From NCBI GenBank assembly GCA_011033025.1, contig WFMF01000055.1, forward strand, positions 62,001-126,000: a stretch of DNA of 64,000 nucleotides. The letters are read 5' to 3'. This document shows, piece by piece, positions 33,240-44,479 of the stretch (position 1 is its first letter; each line of letters opens with the position of its first letter). Made by a program: the position numbers and the translations under genes. The stretch comes from Beroe forskalii (lineage: Eukaryota; Ctenophora; Nuda; Beroida; Beroidae). The notes under the pieces were generated by a model that did not search any database, was not told the origin of the DNA, and saw only the letters and a list, made by a program, of their open reading frames with translations.

Positions 33240-34870
33240 ATCCTGGGACTGAATCCTTGATCCTTGGAGATCCCCTTTGAAGTTTGATCCTAAGAGAGTC
33301 TCCTTGGCCCTGGGAAAGCCTCCTTGGTGCTGGTAAAGACTCCTTGTTCCTGGAAAGACTCCTTCATCTGAAAGACTCCTCCATATCTTGATCCTAGAAT
33401 TAGAAGAGTCTCCTGGGCCTAGACTTCATGATCCTTGGATGCAGTCATATATCCTGGCATCCTTGGATGTGCTCATTGATCCTGGGAAAGAATCCCTGAA
33501 CCAGGTGAATACTCCTCTATCTGGGGACAGACTCCTTGATCCTGAGAGGCTGCATTCCTATATCCCAGGGTGCATTCATTGATTCTAGGACTGACTCCTT
33601 GATCTTAAAATAGTGTCCTTGATCCTGGGAGAGCCTCCTTGATCCTGAGAGTGTCTTGCTGATCCTATGGGAGACTCAATGATCCTGAGAGAGTTTCCTT
33701 GATCTTAGGGAAGACTCTATGATCCTGAGATAGTCTCCTTGGTCCTGAGAGAGTCTCCTTGATCCTGAGAGTGTCTCTTTGATGCTGGGAGAGTCTCCTT
33801 GATCCTGGGAGAGATTCATTGATCCTGGGAAAGACTCCTCCTCTCCTTGAAAGACTCCTTCATCTGAAAGTCTCATTTATCCCAGGATACACTCCTTCAT
33901 CCTATAGGACTGTTTCCTTGTTCCTGGCTTTGAGTTCTTCATCCTAGAAGAGTCTCCTTGATCCTGGACTGGGATAGCCTCCTTGATATTGGGATACACT
34001 CATCTGTCCTGGGATGCAATTCTTGACACTGGAAAAGAATCCTTGAACCTGCAGTGAAGGCTCCTCTATCTTGGGACAGACTGTTCATCCAGGCTACATG
34101 CCTTCATCACAGAGAGTCTCCTTGATCCTGGGAGAGTCTCCATGATCCATGGGAGAGTGTCCATGATCCTAGGGAAGCATCAAGGATCCTGAGAGGGTCT
34201 CTATGATTCTAGGGAAGACTCAAGGATCCTAAGAGTCTCCTTGATTCTGGGAGAGTCTCCTTGATCCTGAGAGAGTATTCTTGATCCTGAGATAATCTCC
34301 ATGATCTTTGGAGTCTCCTTGATCCTGAGAGAGTCTCCTTGATTCTGAGAGAGTCTCCTTGTTCCTGAGAGAATCTCAATGATCTTTGGAGAGTCTCCTT
34401 GATCCTGAGATAATCTCCATGATCTTTGGAGTCTCCTTGATCCTGAGAGAGTCTCCTTGATCCTGAGAGAGTCTCCTTGATCCTGAGAGAGTCTCCTTGA
34501 TCCTGAGAGAGTCTCCTTGTTCCTGAGAGAGTGTCTCCTTGATCCTGAAAGAGTCTCCTTGATCCTGAGAGAGTCTCCTTGATCCTGAGAGAATCTCAAT
34601 GATCTTTGGAGAGTCTCCTTGTTCCTGAGAGAGTCTCCTTGTTCCTGAGAGAGTTTCCTTGATCCTGAGAGAGTGTCCTTGATCCTAGGAGAGTTTCCCT
34701 GATCCTGTGAGAGTCTCCTTGATCCTGAGAAAGACGCCATGATCCTCGGAAAGACTCCATGATCCTGAAAGTGACACCTTGATCCTGGGATACACTCATC
34801 TGTCCTGTGATGTACTCCTTTATCCCACGGTGACCCCTTGATCCGTGGAAAGTGTGCTGGATCCTGGGCC
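33240..34870. repeat. 20-bp minisatellite, more than 1.5 kb
   Basis: The unit GAGTCTCCTTGATCCTGAGA is repeated, diverged at both flanks and most regular at 34240-34740. Because 20 is not a multiple of 3, one stop-free unit yields long open frames; the reverse 179-codon frame (QDQGDSLRIKETLSGSRR repeats) is explained by this. Confidence 0.92.
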
Positions 34871-35284
34871 TGCGATAATTATATCCCTCATTTCACGGAG
34901 CTACTTTGCAGAATAAAGGTACTGTTTTTGTATAATGTAGATAGAAGAATCACACCTAGATAGGAATCATGAAGATAATCTTTAATTAAATCATGAAGCA
35001 AATAAGCAATCATGCAGTGACCATCTCTCCTTACATTAAAACAATTTCTTAATTCAGGTTGCTAGTCCACTCTGTCATCTGATCCTACCTGGACACCTGG
35101 TTCATTCATATTAAACTCCACACATCTTCAAAAAGACGATCAACACCCCTCCCTGAAGATATATCAGATGTGGAACCTTCACCCTCGAAATCTTAATCGG
35201 TGGCACTTCACAAGACTCTCTCCCGACTCCCAAGCCCACCCTCTCATCAGAAGGTTAGTACCTTCTTTGCTTGTATTGCCTGAT

Positions 35285-36355
35285 TCCCCCTCCCATCAGA
35301 ATGCACTGTGTTTGTATCGTCTAATTCCCCTTTTCATCAGAATGCACTGTGTTTGTATCGTCTAATTCCCCTCATATCAGAATGCACAGTGTTTGCATCG
35401 TCTTATTCCCCCTCATATCTGAATGCACTGTGTTTGTATCGTCTAATTCCCCTCATATCAGAATGCACTGTGTTTGTATCGTCTTATTGCCCCTCATATC
35501 AGAATGCACAGTGTTTGCATCGTCTAATTCCCCTCATGTCAGAATGCACTGTGTTTGTATCGTCTAATTCCCCTCATATCAAAATGCACTGTCATGTGTT
35601 TTTATCGTCTTATTCCCCCTCATATCAGAATGCACTGTGTTTGTATCGTCTAATTCCCCTCATATCAGAATGCACTGTGTTTGTATCGTCTAATTGATGG
35701 TAGGACAAAACCCCACCCGGACAAAACCCCACCCGGACACAACCCCACCCCAGAGCACAAATTGCGCGATGGGAACGTTCGTGCGAACCATACGTCCTAA
35801 CCCTAACCGTAACCATTGCGTCACAGGATTACGCACGAGCGTCCCTTTCGCGCAATTTGTGCTCTAAGGCGGGGCCATGTCCGGGCGGGGTTCTGTCCGG
35901 GTGGGCTTTTGTCCGCGCACCGTCTAATTCCCCTCATATCAGAATGCACAGTGTTTGCATCGTCTTATTCCCCCTCATATCTGAATGCACTGTGTTTGTA
36001 TCGTCTTATTGCCCCTCATATCTGAATGCACTGTGTTTGTATCGTCTTATTCCCCTCATATCTGAATGCACTGTGTTTGTATCGTCTAATTCCCCTCATA
36101 TCAAAATGCACTGTCATGTGTTTGTATCGTCTTATTCCCCCTCATATCAAAATGCACTGTCATGTGTTTGTATCGTCTAATTCCCCCCTCTCATCAGAAT
36201 GCACTGTGTTTGTATCGTCTTATCCCCCCTCTCATCAGAATGCACTGTGTTTGTATCGTCTTATTCCCCCTCTCATCAGAATGCACTGTGTTTGTATCGT
36301 CTTATTCCCCCTCTCATCTGAATGCACTGTGTTTGTATCGTCTTATTCCCCCTCT
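35285..36355. repeat. About 40-bp minisatellite, about 22 copies
   Basis: The unit is roughly ATCAGAATGCACTGTGTTTG then TATCGTCTAATTCCCCTCAT. It is interrupted by one inserted foldback element (35696-35920). Some copies carry an added TCATG. Open frames here follow from the repeat. Confidence 0.92.
35696..35920. mobile_element. 225-bp foldback element inserted in the minisatellite with 9-bp target duplication
   Basis: CGTCTAATT stands at 35687-35695 and 35921-35929, interrupting one unit of the array. The arms, about 85 bp, are GGACAAAACCCCACCCGGAC ... GAGCACAAATTGCGCGA on the left, and their imperfect reverse complement on the right. The centre has CCTAACCCTAACCGTAACC. There is no open frame. 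Confidence 0.8.
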
Positions 36356-36469
36356 CAGTACTCCGGGAGTACCACAGGAGTACCCCGGGAGTACTATGGG
36401 AGTGAAATAGTTAAACCCCCGGGGTACCCCCGGAGGACTCCTAGGAGTCTCCCGCAGTAATTCGCTCGT

Positions 36470-39016
36470 TTGACCCATTTGCAAAAAGCCTTCTGACGAT
36501 ACGTACCCATTCTTTAAGTTATTAATTAATTAATTGAATGGAGAGCCTTATACAAGATTTGTCTTAAATAAAACTCCATTTTGAAAAATTATTTGGTACA
36601 AGATTCAAGATTGGGACAATTTTGCTAAAAGGGTCTTCTGAAATTTGTTAATTTGTGATGAAAGTTGTCGTTTCGTATATCTAGCGTGACAGAGACGACG
36701 CGCGCGCATTATGCGCGTCGTCAGCAATTATCAGGATCACCAATTATTGTGCAACTAGCCAACTTTTGACCCTTTAAGCTTACCTTTGATCTCAATAGGT
36801 AAATATTAACATAACAAGAGTCCAAATAATTCCAAGCATCATGATGCCTGTGTCATTACAATATCATGATCAGCTTCCTACTTTCAGAGATGAACGACCA
36901 CAGATCGGAGATGTCGGATGAGATATTCACGACGAAATTCTTGGATGTTATCATAGTGGAGACGCTTAGGGACATAAAAAGCAAAATGTAAAATTTTTTC
37001 TAAAATCGACAATTTTGGTACCAAAAGAAAGCTCTTGTTGAGTAGATTACGAGATCGACTAGACGCAAGCGTGATTCCCTTTCTATGAGTCACAATACCT
37101 TCCGAAAGGTTTTCACACTTTTGCCCATAACTCGTGATGCTTTCGGCCAATCGTAAAAACTTTGATACCTACGGAAGCAGAATTTTAAGCGGAATCCGAT
37201 GCAATTCTCAAATTTTTGATTAGACGCTAATTTGTTATCGTTATCGCCCATTTAAAAAATCGACGCGCATTCATACAATGCTGACAAAATGTGAAGACCT
37301 CTTAAGAGCTGCGTCGTTTGGCGCGCGCGTTCGGCGCCACTTTATTGATTTTGTGACATGCGCGTTACAAATTTTACGAGTTGAGTGACGAAGGTAGTTT
37401 CAGCACATGCATGATTGCGGGGATAATAAACGTGGAAAACACCACGGAGAAGTCACAGATAAGGAAAAGGAATAATATTGTGCATCATTACACAGTACAA
37501 CGTGAGAACATTAGTACAATGTAATCCAGCCATTAGTTCCCACTTGCCAGGGATGGTGGCAACAGAATTTGAATGAGGAGTGGTAGTTTGAATACGCTTC
37601 ATGGCAATAATAAGGAGACTAATAAGCTTTATTTTGATTTGATCAAAACAATTCAAATAATGATAAAATGAGAAGCAATATCACAATTCACAATAGGTAC
37701 TATCAAAGTATTCCTATCATGTTTTCTGTTATACATTATATGATCTATGTATATTTAAATTTCGATATCAAAACAAATAATACTTTTTGATTATCTAAGG
37801 ATCAATCATCATGTATGTATGATAATCAGCCGAAATAAACTGGTTAAAAGAGTAGTCAAACTGGGAGGTATGTGGTGACTGGTGTTGCTGGGGAGTAAAA
37901 CATTGTTTCATATGATAGATTACGATAAAAAGCAGTACAAAAAGCAGTACGAAAAGCAGTACAAAAAGCAGCAAATTATTCAACCGATTACGACCCTTTT
38001 CTATATGGTTTTACTTTTATGAATTTTCTGTATTGTATAATTCAAAGTGTTGCTTTCGAGTGAGCTAGTACTTAGTAAGTAATTCATCTCACGGCCTCAC
38101 CCGATACCACAAGCAGCGTTTTGAAATTTTGACGGGATTTCAACATGCGCCATAATCGATGATTATAAGTAAACACTGTCTGGCGTGTAGCACACTATGA
38201 ACAAATAAGGGACCGAAGTCTCAGTTCGTTGAAATCCTCTACAAGACGTAGATGTGATATCTCCTGTATACTGAAGATGTAGAATGTAGATCATGGCAGA
38301 TGGCATGGTTTCGAGTGGAGCTATTTCAAGAAGTTGTCCAAAAAGTTCCTATTGGCCCGTCTTCCTTTGAATGGGGCAATATAACTGAATCGTACCAGCT
38401 GCTAGTCCTTCCTGAATGAGGGATGAGAAGTTTGGGAGGGTGTGGCTGTAGCTGTGTATCTACAGATAATCATATTCATATCTCAGACAATCGGAAATAA
38501 ACTTTAATTATGAACCTTTCAGCAGATTTACGCATAGTATTTAAAATCCCTTCAATAGGCACCAGTGTACCGTTCGTTAGATTATAACGCACTGCAGTGC
38601 CAAAATCCCGATTTATCACGCGCTGTAGTTCATAAAAATTTACTATGGTGAGTGGAACAGTACGTTATGACGGGGGGTATCTGTGCAAGACAGTAAGACA
38701 GGAGGTCGGGTGTGTGCGTGGTGTTTGGGCATTGGCGAAATCATTTAATCCACAATACTAACTGAGGTGGCCACCTTACGGGAAATCATATTGACTTGAT
38801 CAAAAATTGCACATTTTTCCATATTTACGTTATAATATCGTTAGTACATGGGACAAACTGCAGTTGTATGCTCATTTTGAGATGGGTCCCTACAAAACAT
38901 GATAAAATTCAATTATTACATGGGACAATCTACAGCGTCCTATGCTCATTTTGGGTGGGTAGTGGGTACCTTCAAATAGTGGTAAATATCAGTTAGTATA
39001 TGGGAAAATCGGTCTT
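36470..39016. other. Intergenic, no gene recognised
   Basis: This is AT-rich unique sequence with small palindromes (for example GACGACGCGCGC...GCGCGTCGTC near 36692-36722) and a short AGCAGTACAAAA repeat at about 37931-37970. An 88-codon reverse frame at 36884-37150 has no recognisable features. Confidence 0.5.
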
Positions 39017-40050
39017 GGCAGTATTAACGAAGACCGACCGGGATAAGTGGAACCTTGTCGGAACCTTGTCGGAACTTAGTCGGAACCTAGTCGGACCTTA
39101 ATCGGAACCTTGTCGGAACCTAATCGGACCTTACTCGGAACCTTGTCGGAACTTAGTCGGAACCTAATCGGACCTTACTCGGAACCTAGTCGGAACCCAA
39201 ATTAGCTGTAATTAGGGCAACTAATCAGATGGCAGGTCTGATTGATGACAACACCTCTGATCCCAACCTGCCCTCTGGCGCTGACATCCTCAACATGCTG
39301 CAAGATGAACCTGACCCCTTCCAGCTCTTGACTAAAGACCTGCTCGATGCTGGCGCAATCCCGGACATAACCCCCTCAGAAGAACCTGCGAAGAAGAAGA
39401 GGAGACAGAGGCTGGCTACATCCTTCACAGACGACGTGACTGCCTACCACCAAGTCAGACAGAAGGTCCAATCTGGAGAACGCCTCCTGGATGCCTGCAG
39501 CAGTGTACAGATAAAGAAGTCATCCTTCTACGATCGCCGCTTCATTGTGGAGCTCATGGAGACAGATCCTGAATCTTTTGGCACCCTGTTCCAGGCAGAG
39601 AAGAGGGTGAAGCTTCTGAACAAGCTGTGCAAGGAGAAGTTGGAAGAGTCTCCCATCAAGAGGAGCTACCAGTCTCTGAAGGAGGATGGGAAACTGCTGC
39701 CTTAAGTCGTGCAAATCATCAGATTTATATAACCGTACAACTGTGTATCAGATTGTGTATAATCAGTTATTACTGTATTGATTTAATATTGATTTAATTG
39801 ATGTTATTGATGTTTTTGAATCTTTCGTTTCAATTTCCGCCTTCAATTTCCGTTATCAATTTCCGATTAGGTTCCGACTAGGTTCCGAGTAAGGTCCGAT
39901 TAGGTTCCGACTAAGTTCCGACAAGGTTCCGATTAAGGTCCGACTAAGTTCCGATTAAGGTCCGACTAAGTTCCGATTAAGGTCCGACTAAGTTCCGACT
40001 AAGTTCCGACAAGGTTCCACTTATCCCGGTCGGTCTTCGTTAATACTGCC
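39017..40050 (+). mobile_element. 1034-bp inverted-repeat element with 11-bp subterminal iterons
   Basis: Both ends read inward GGCAGTATTAACGAAGACCG then ACCGGGATAAGTGGAACC, identical over about 46 bp. Each end continues into roughly 14 copies of an 11-mer (TCGGAACCTTG, TCGGAACTTAG, TCGGACCTTAA variants), so each inverted arm is near 180-200 bp. One gene lies between the arms. I could not find a target-site duplication: flanks are ...CGGTCTT and TGATTACG.... There is no transposase, and the superfamily is not assigned. Confidence 0.85.
39229..39705 (+). CDS. 158-aa putative DNA-binding protein of the TIR element
   Basis: This intact frame starts about 35 bp inside the left iteron arm. It has an acidic N-terminus (LIDDNTSDPNLPSGADIL), a basic nuclear-localisation-like KKKRRQR at about residues 54-60, then a helix-turn-helix-like region (VRQKVQSGERLLDACSSVQI then KKSSFYDRRFIVEL) and a charged C-terminus (KRVKLLNKLCKEKLEES). 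It is far too short for a DDE transposase. The natural guess, not shown, is that it binds the TCGGAAC iterons. It could be an accessory protein of a larger element or a captured host gene. GC content is higher than in the flanks. Confidence 0.7.
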   Translation: MAGLIDDNTSDPNLPSGADILNMLQDEPDPFQLLTKDLLDAGAIPDITPSEEPAKKKRRQRLATSFTDDVTAYHQVRQKVQSGERLLDACSSVQIKKSSFYDRRFIVELMETDPESFGTLFQAEKRVKLLNKLCKEKLEESPIKRSYQSLKEDGKLLP

Positions 40051-40437
40051 TGATTACGTTTGATTACGGGGAGGGGTTTTGATTACGTAATCAAAATATC
40101 CAAATTTCGACACAATTTTTGAATTTTTTGCCAAAAATTCTCGGTACTTTTCGGCAAAATCTTCAGAAAATCTCAAAAATAACATTTTAAGCAAAATTTT
40201 TTCAAATCTTTCCTCGATATTTTCATCAAAATTTTCAAAATGGAAACCTTATCAATATTAAAGTATTTACTCCTTTAATTTTCCTCATTGTGTACTCAAC
40301 TAGGTTGGGGGGGGGGTAAGCCATGATTACGTAATATTCTCCTCAAGAGGAGGGGGGTTGGGCTTTGATAACGTTTGATTACGAGGGGAGGGAGGGGGTT
40401 GAAAATGGCCAAAAATTGATTACGTAATATGTGAACG

Positions 40438-42975
40438 ATCTCTAATGTCGCCCGCATTTTGATTGATCATGATCAATGATCATAATGATACTGAGTTTCA
40501 GTAAATTATAAATGTAACAGGTGGGGAACGGATTTTTCAACTCCTACCACGCATACGATAGGGTCTGGGCAAGTTTATATGGTCACGACAGAGAGAAAGA
40601 TGAGATAGTAAGATGTGAGATGAAAGTCAAACATTAAATAATTTCGTGAACCCAATTTGCAATTGCAAATAAAGATAGGTGCCAAAGCATCGCTTCATGA
40701 CGCATCACGTATTTGCTTACCTCAAGCTCTCCGAAGACTGAGGTGCAGGATCCCATCCTGCAGGATCCCATCCTGCAGGATCCCATCGCATATTCGTGCA
40801 TTTAATGGATGTTGATTGTTGATGTTCGAACTGGTTTCATGCGGTTTCGGTACCAACTTAGGCAGTGAAGAGGAATTGACCATTCGGAAGAAAGAAGAAT
40901 AGCGTTACAATGTCACGTATACTCTGAGTGAAAGATTTGGTTGTTAGAGGGGATTGTGCCAAGTTACGAGTTTTCTTACCAGTCTCATTTTTAATATTTC
41001 ATATTATATATATGAACTAGTTATTTATGCAAATAACTAATCAACGGATGGTCCAATTCAAATTTCCCTTTAATAATAACAATCCCCTTAATTGGGTGAA
41101 GACTTTCCCGAAAAAAAACGATCAAAAATATCAAATGCACTTCCTAAATAGTCATTTTACACAGACAGACGCACGAACACTTTGAAATTATTAATATAGA
41201 TTTAGTGTACATCTTATTAATAATCCTATTGTGAGATAACAGCTTAGCCTGTTTTAAAGTTCCTGCCAGATTTTCAACTTTACTTTACCTTCTACTGTTT
41301 GTCAACCTGCCAGATTTCCAATTCAATTCAATTATAAATTTTTACAGCACAAAACTTGTCATATATTTTTCTCTGGGTTACAGTATATATTATGAAGCAT
41401 CTGGGATGTACTGAGGGTAGGCACCAAGTCAAATTTAAAATCTGTTAATAGAGCCTCCCATCAGGGACTAAGTATCTTACTATATATATAATTCTTCATC
41501 ATATATATATAGCTCCTCTGCGAATTACATCCCTTGATATCTAGCGTCTCTCACATACACTTTATAAGGATGCTAAATGAAAAACCCATCTATTACATGA
41601 GCTCTATTTGATAAATCCGACACCGCATCAATGTTATATCTTCTCTACATCAACATTATATAAAATAGATCTTTGCTAATTCACATGCCAAGTTATCATG
41701 CGTCTTCTTTGTATCCTCATGTAATTTATAGCCCCAAGATGAATATTATTCACAGTCATCCCCAAACCACAGCTACATATAACCGACGTGTTACAAATAT
41801 GCAGAACACGTTCGACTATTATATTACTTTAGCGAAAGCCATTCGTAACATATCTAAATTTATCACGGCTCCACTCTTCGAGTGTCGCGTGATAAATTAG
41901 ATATAAATATTTCTAATATCTCTAATGTCGCCCGCATTTTGATTGATCATGATCAATGATCATAATGATACTGAGTTTCAGTAAATTATAAATGTAACAG
42001 GTGGGGAACGGATTTTTCAACTCCTACCACGCATACGATAGGGTCTGGGCAAGTTTATATGGTCACGACAGAGAGAAAGATGAGATAGTAAGATGTGAGA
42101 TGAAAGTCAAACATTAAATAATTTCGTGAACCCAATTTGCAATTGCAAATAAAGATAGGTGCCAAAGCATCGCTTCGCATGACGCATCACGTATTTGCTT
42201 ACCTCAAGCTCTCCGAAGACTGAGGTGCAGGATCCCATCCTGCAGGATCCCATCCTGCAGGATCCCATCGCATATTCGTGCATTTAATGGATGTTGATGT
42301 TCGAACTGGTTTCATGCGGTTTCGGTACCAACTTAGGCAGTGAAGAGGAATTGACCATTCGGAAGAAAGAAGAATAGCGTTACAATGTCACGTATACTCT
42401 GAGTGAAAAGATTTGGTTGTTAGAGGGATTGTGCCAGTTACGAGTTTTCTTACCAGTCTCATTTTAATATTTCATATTATATATGAACTAGTTATTTATG
42501 CAAATAACTAATCAACGGATGGTCCAATTCAAATTTCCCTTTAATAATAACAATCCCCTTAATTGGGTGAAGACTTTCCCGAAAAAAACGATCAAAAATA
42601 TCAAATGCACTTCCTAAATAGTCATTTTACACAGACAGACGCACGAACACTTTGAAATTATTAATATAGATTTAGTGTACATCTTATTAATAATCCTATT
42701 GTGAGATAACAGCTTAGCCTGTTTTAAAAGTTCCTGCCAGATTTTCAACTTTACTTTACCTTCTACTGTTTGTCAACCTGCCAGATTTCCAATTCAATTC
42801 AATTATAAATTTTTACAGCACAAAACTTGTCATATATTTTTCTCTGGGTTACAGTATATATTATGAAGCATCTGGGATGTACTGAGGGTAGGCACCAAGT
42901 CAAATTTAAAATCTGTTAATAGAGCCTCCCATCAGGGACTAAGTATCTTACTATATATAATTCTTCATCATTCCC
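40438..42975 (+). repeat. Two near-identical 1.05-kb direct copies
   Basis: The sequence starting ATCTCTAATGTCGCCCGCAT at 40438 recurs at 41918 (offset 1480) and runs about 1050 bp to TATAATTCTTCATCAT. Only small indels and very few substitutions separate the copies. Each contains CCTGCAGGATCCCAT tandem units and the retroposon 3' end also seen at 29505-29640. The 400-bp spacer (41518-41917) includes the palindromic TTTATCACG...CGTGATAAA. Confidence 0.9.
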
Positions 42976-43174
42976 GCCCTGGCCAGGGCGGTAACCCCCT
43001 GCATATCAGAAAAATAAAAAGAAATAGAGAGTCAGGACCTATCTAGAACGATTCGTCGTAAAATTTTAGGTCTAGAACAACCGTTCTTATAGATACGCGT
43101 ATACTTAAATCGCACGCTACAGTAACGTAACTGGCCAGGGCTATATATGAGAGAATTCAGTGTCACAGGAGTTG

Positions 43175-43214
<40 letters not shown>

Positions 43215-44398
43215 GATAATTTGTGACCCAATTTAAATCGATGAGATCTCAAGTTCTACAAATGGTAGAGACATGATCGAGGTCACGTTTTGTAGATCTA
43301 AGATGGGGAATTGCATTAGGCTATGAAAGAAGTTCTGGTGACGTCATTATGACGTCATTATGACGTCATCAACTTAGCGAAATTTTACTGCTTTTTAGCG
43401 AAAATAGGTCGTTTTTCGTGCGCATTTTTCACCAAGAAGGGAGTGGAGATAGCTCAAAATTTTTGAAAAATCGTTAGTTGGAAATTTAAAGAGCTTTTCA
43501 GAAAATCATACGGATCATTGGGCTATCTCGATTTTTCATCGAGATATACGCGATTTCTAAGGTACGGTGAAAATCGATTTCAAATTTTAGGACAAAACTT
43601 AAACGAGAGAGATGTCAAGAACTACGACTTATCTTGAGATGAGATTGGTCAAAGTATGTTTTACTAAGGCGGAATTGTCTTATAGGCTACATGGGAAGTT
43701 GGTTTGAGCCTATTTGGGTGCTGTGATGACGTCATCAAAATCGTAAAACCACTAAAATAGCGTATTTTGCGATAAAACGCCATTTTGCGCTACTTTGTGA
43801 CATCTCTAACTCAGAGTTTTCATCGGAATATGTTTTACTTCGATGTTTTGCTTTTAGACTTCGAGATTTAGCTATAAAACGAGTTTCAAGGTGATCGGTT
43901 GAAATATGTCGTCATGCGAAGCCTCTAAAAATTGAGCCGCAAAATGGTTGAAATTACGTTAATGATGAAAAATTGTGCTCAAGCCTTATTCTGTGATACG
44001 ATGACGAACTAATAATGGTTTCCTGTATGTCTCTCAGTGACTAAATGTGGGAAATATACGATGAAATAGTGAATCGAGTTCACGTGGACGTTTTGTAGAA
44101 ATTAGGGAATTTCAAGAAAAATGATATTTACACGCGATTTTCGACTTGATTACGTTGAAATGAGTTCAAATACGACTAATGCACGTGAAATTAGATCTGG
44201 GTGCTACATTTCAGCACGTGAGTTCACGTGGACGATTTGTAGAAATTAGGAAATTGGTCAATTCTAGTAATTCCAAGTTAGAATAACGTTGTTTCGGAAT
44301 GCGTGAGGTTTAGTTACGTTGGTTCCAACCGAAAGAAATGGACTGACGTCACCAAATCAGCAGGGGGTTACTACGACAACCGTCTCGGTTTTGGAGAG

Positions 44399-44400
<2 letters not shown>
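42976..44400. other. Non-coding stretch, possible TIR element
   Basis: GTAACCCCCTGC at 42991 is inverted at 44360-44371 (GCAGGGGGTTAC). Within are repeated TGACGTCAT palindromes and two copies of GTTCACGTGGACG...TGTAGAAATTAGG (about 44078 and 44222). No open frame is seen. An (AAT)n tract lies at about 43180-43214. Confidence 0.35.

Positions 44401-44458
<58 letters not shown>
44401..44458. repeat. (TA)n microsatellite
   Basis: An uninterrupted TA tract of about 58 bp borders the Penelope-like element. Confidence 0.95.
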
Positions 44459-44461
<3 letters not shown>

Positions 44462-44479
44462 ATGAAGAATTATATATCA

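Noticed and set aside
34201-34740. 179-codon reverse open frame with QDQGDSLRIKETLSGS repeats
   Set aside because: Pure product of the 20-bp minisatellite; open in several frames, no start context or domain.
35800-35815. Interstitial telomere repeat
   Set aside because: Only two to three imperfect CCCTAA units inside a foldback element.
33240-36355. CRISPR-like arrays
   Set aside because: Units are contiguous tandem repeats without unique spacers, in animal DNA.
35308-36460. Long cysteine/serine-rich frames in both directions
   Set aside because: Explained by the 40-bp minisatellite unit lacking stops.
36884-37150. 88-codon reverse frame
   Set aside because: No family, no splice sites, AT-rich unique DNA; chance length.
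44401-44458. AT tract as replication origin or promoter
   Set aside because: Simple microsatellite; nothing else supports such a role.
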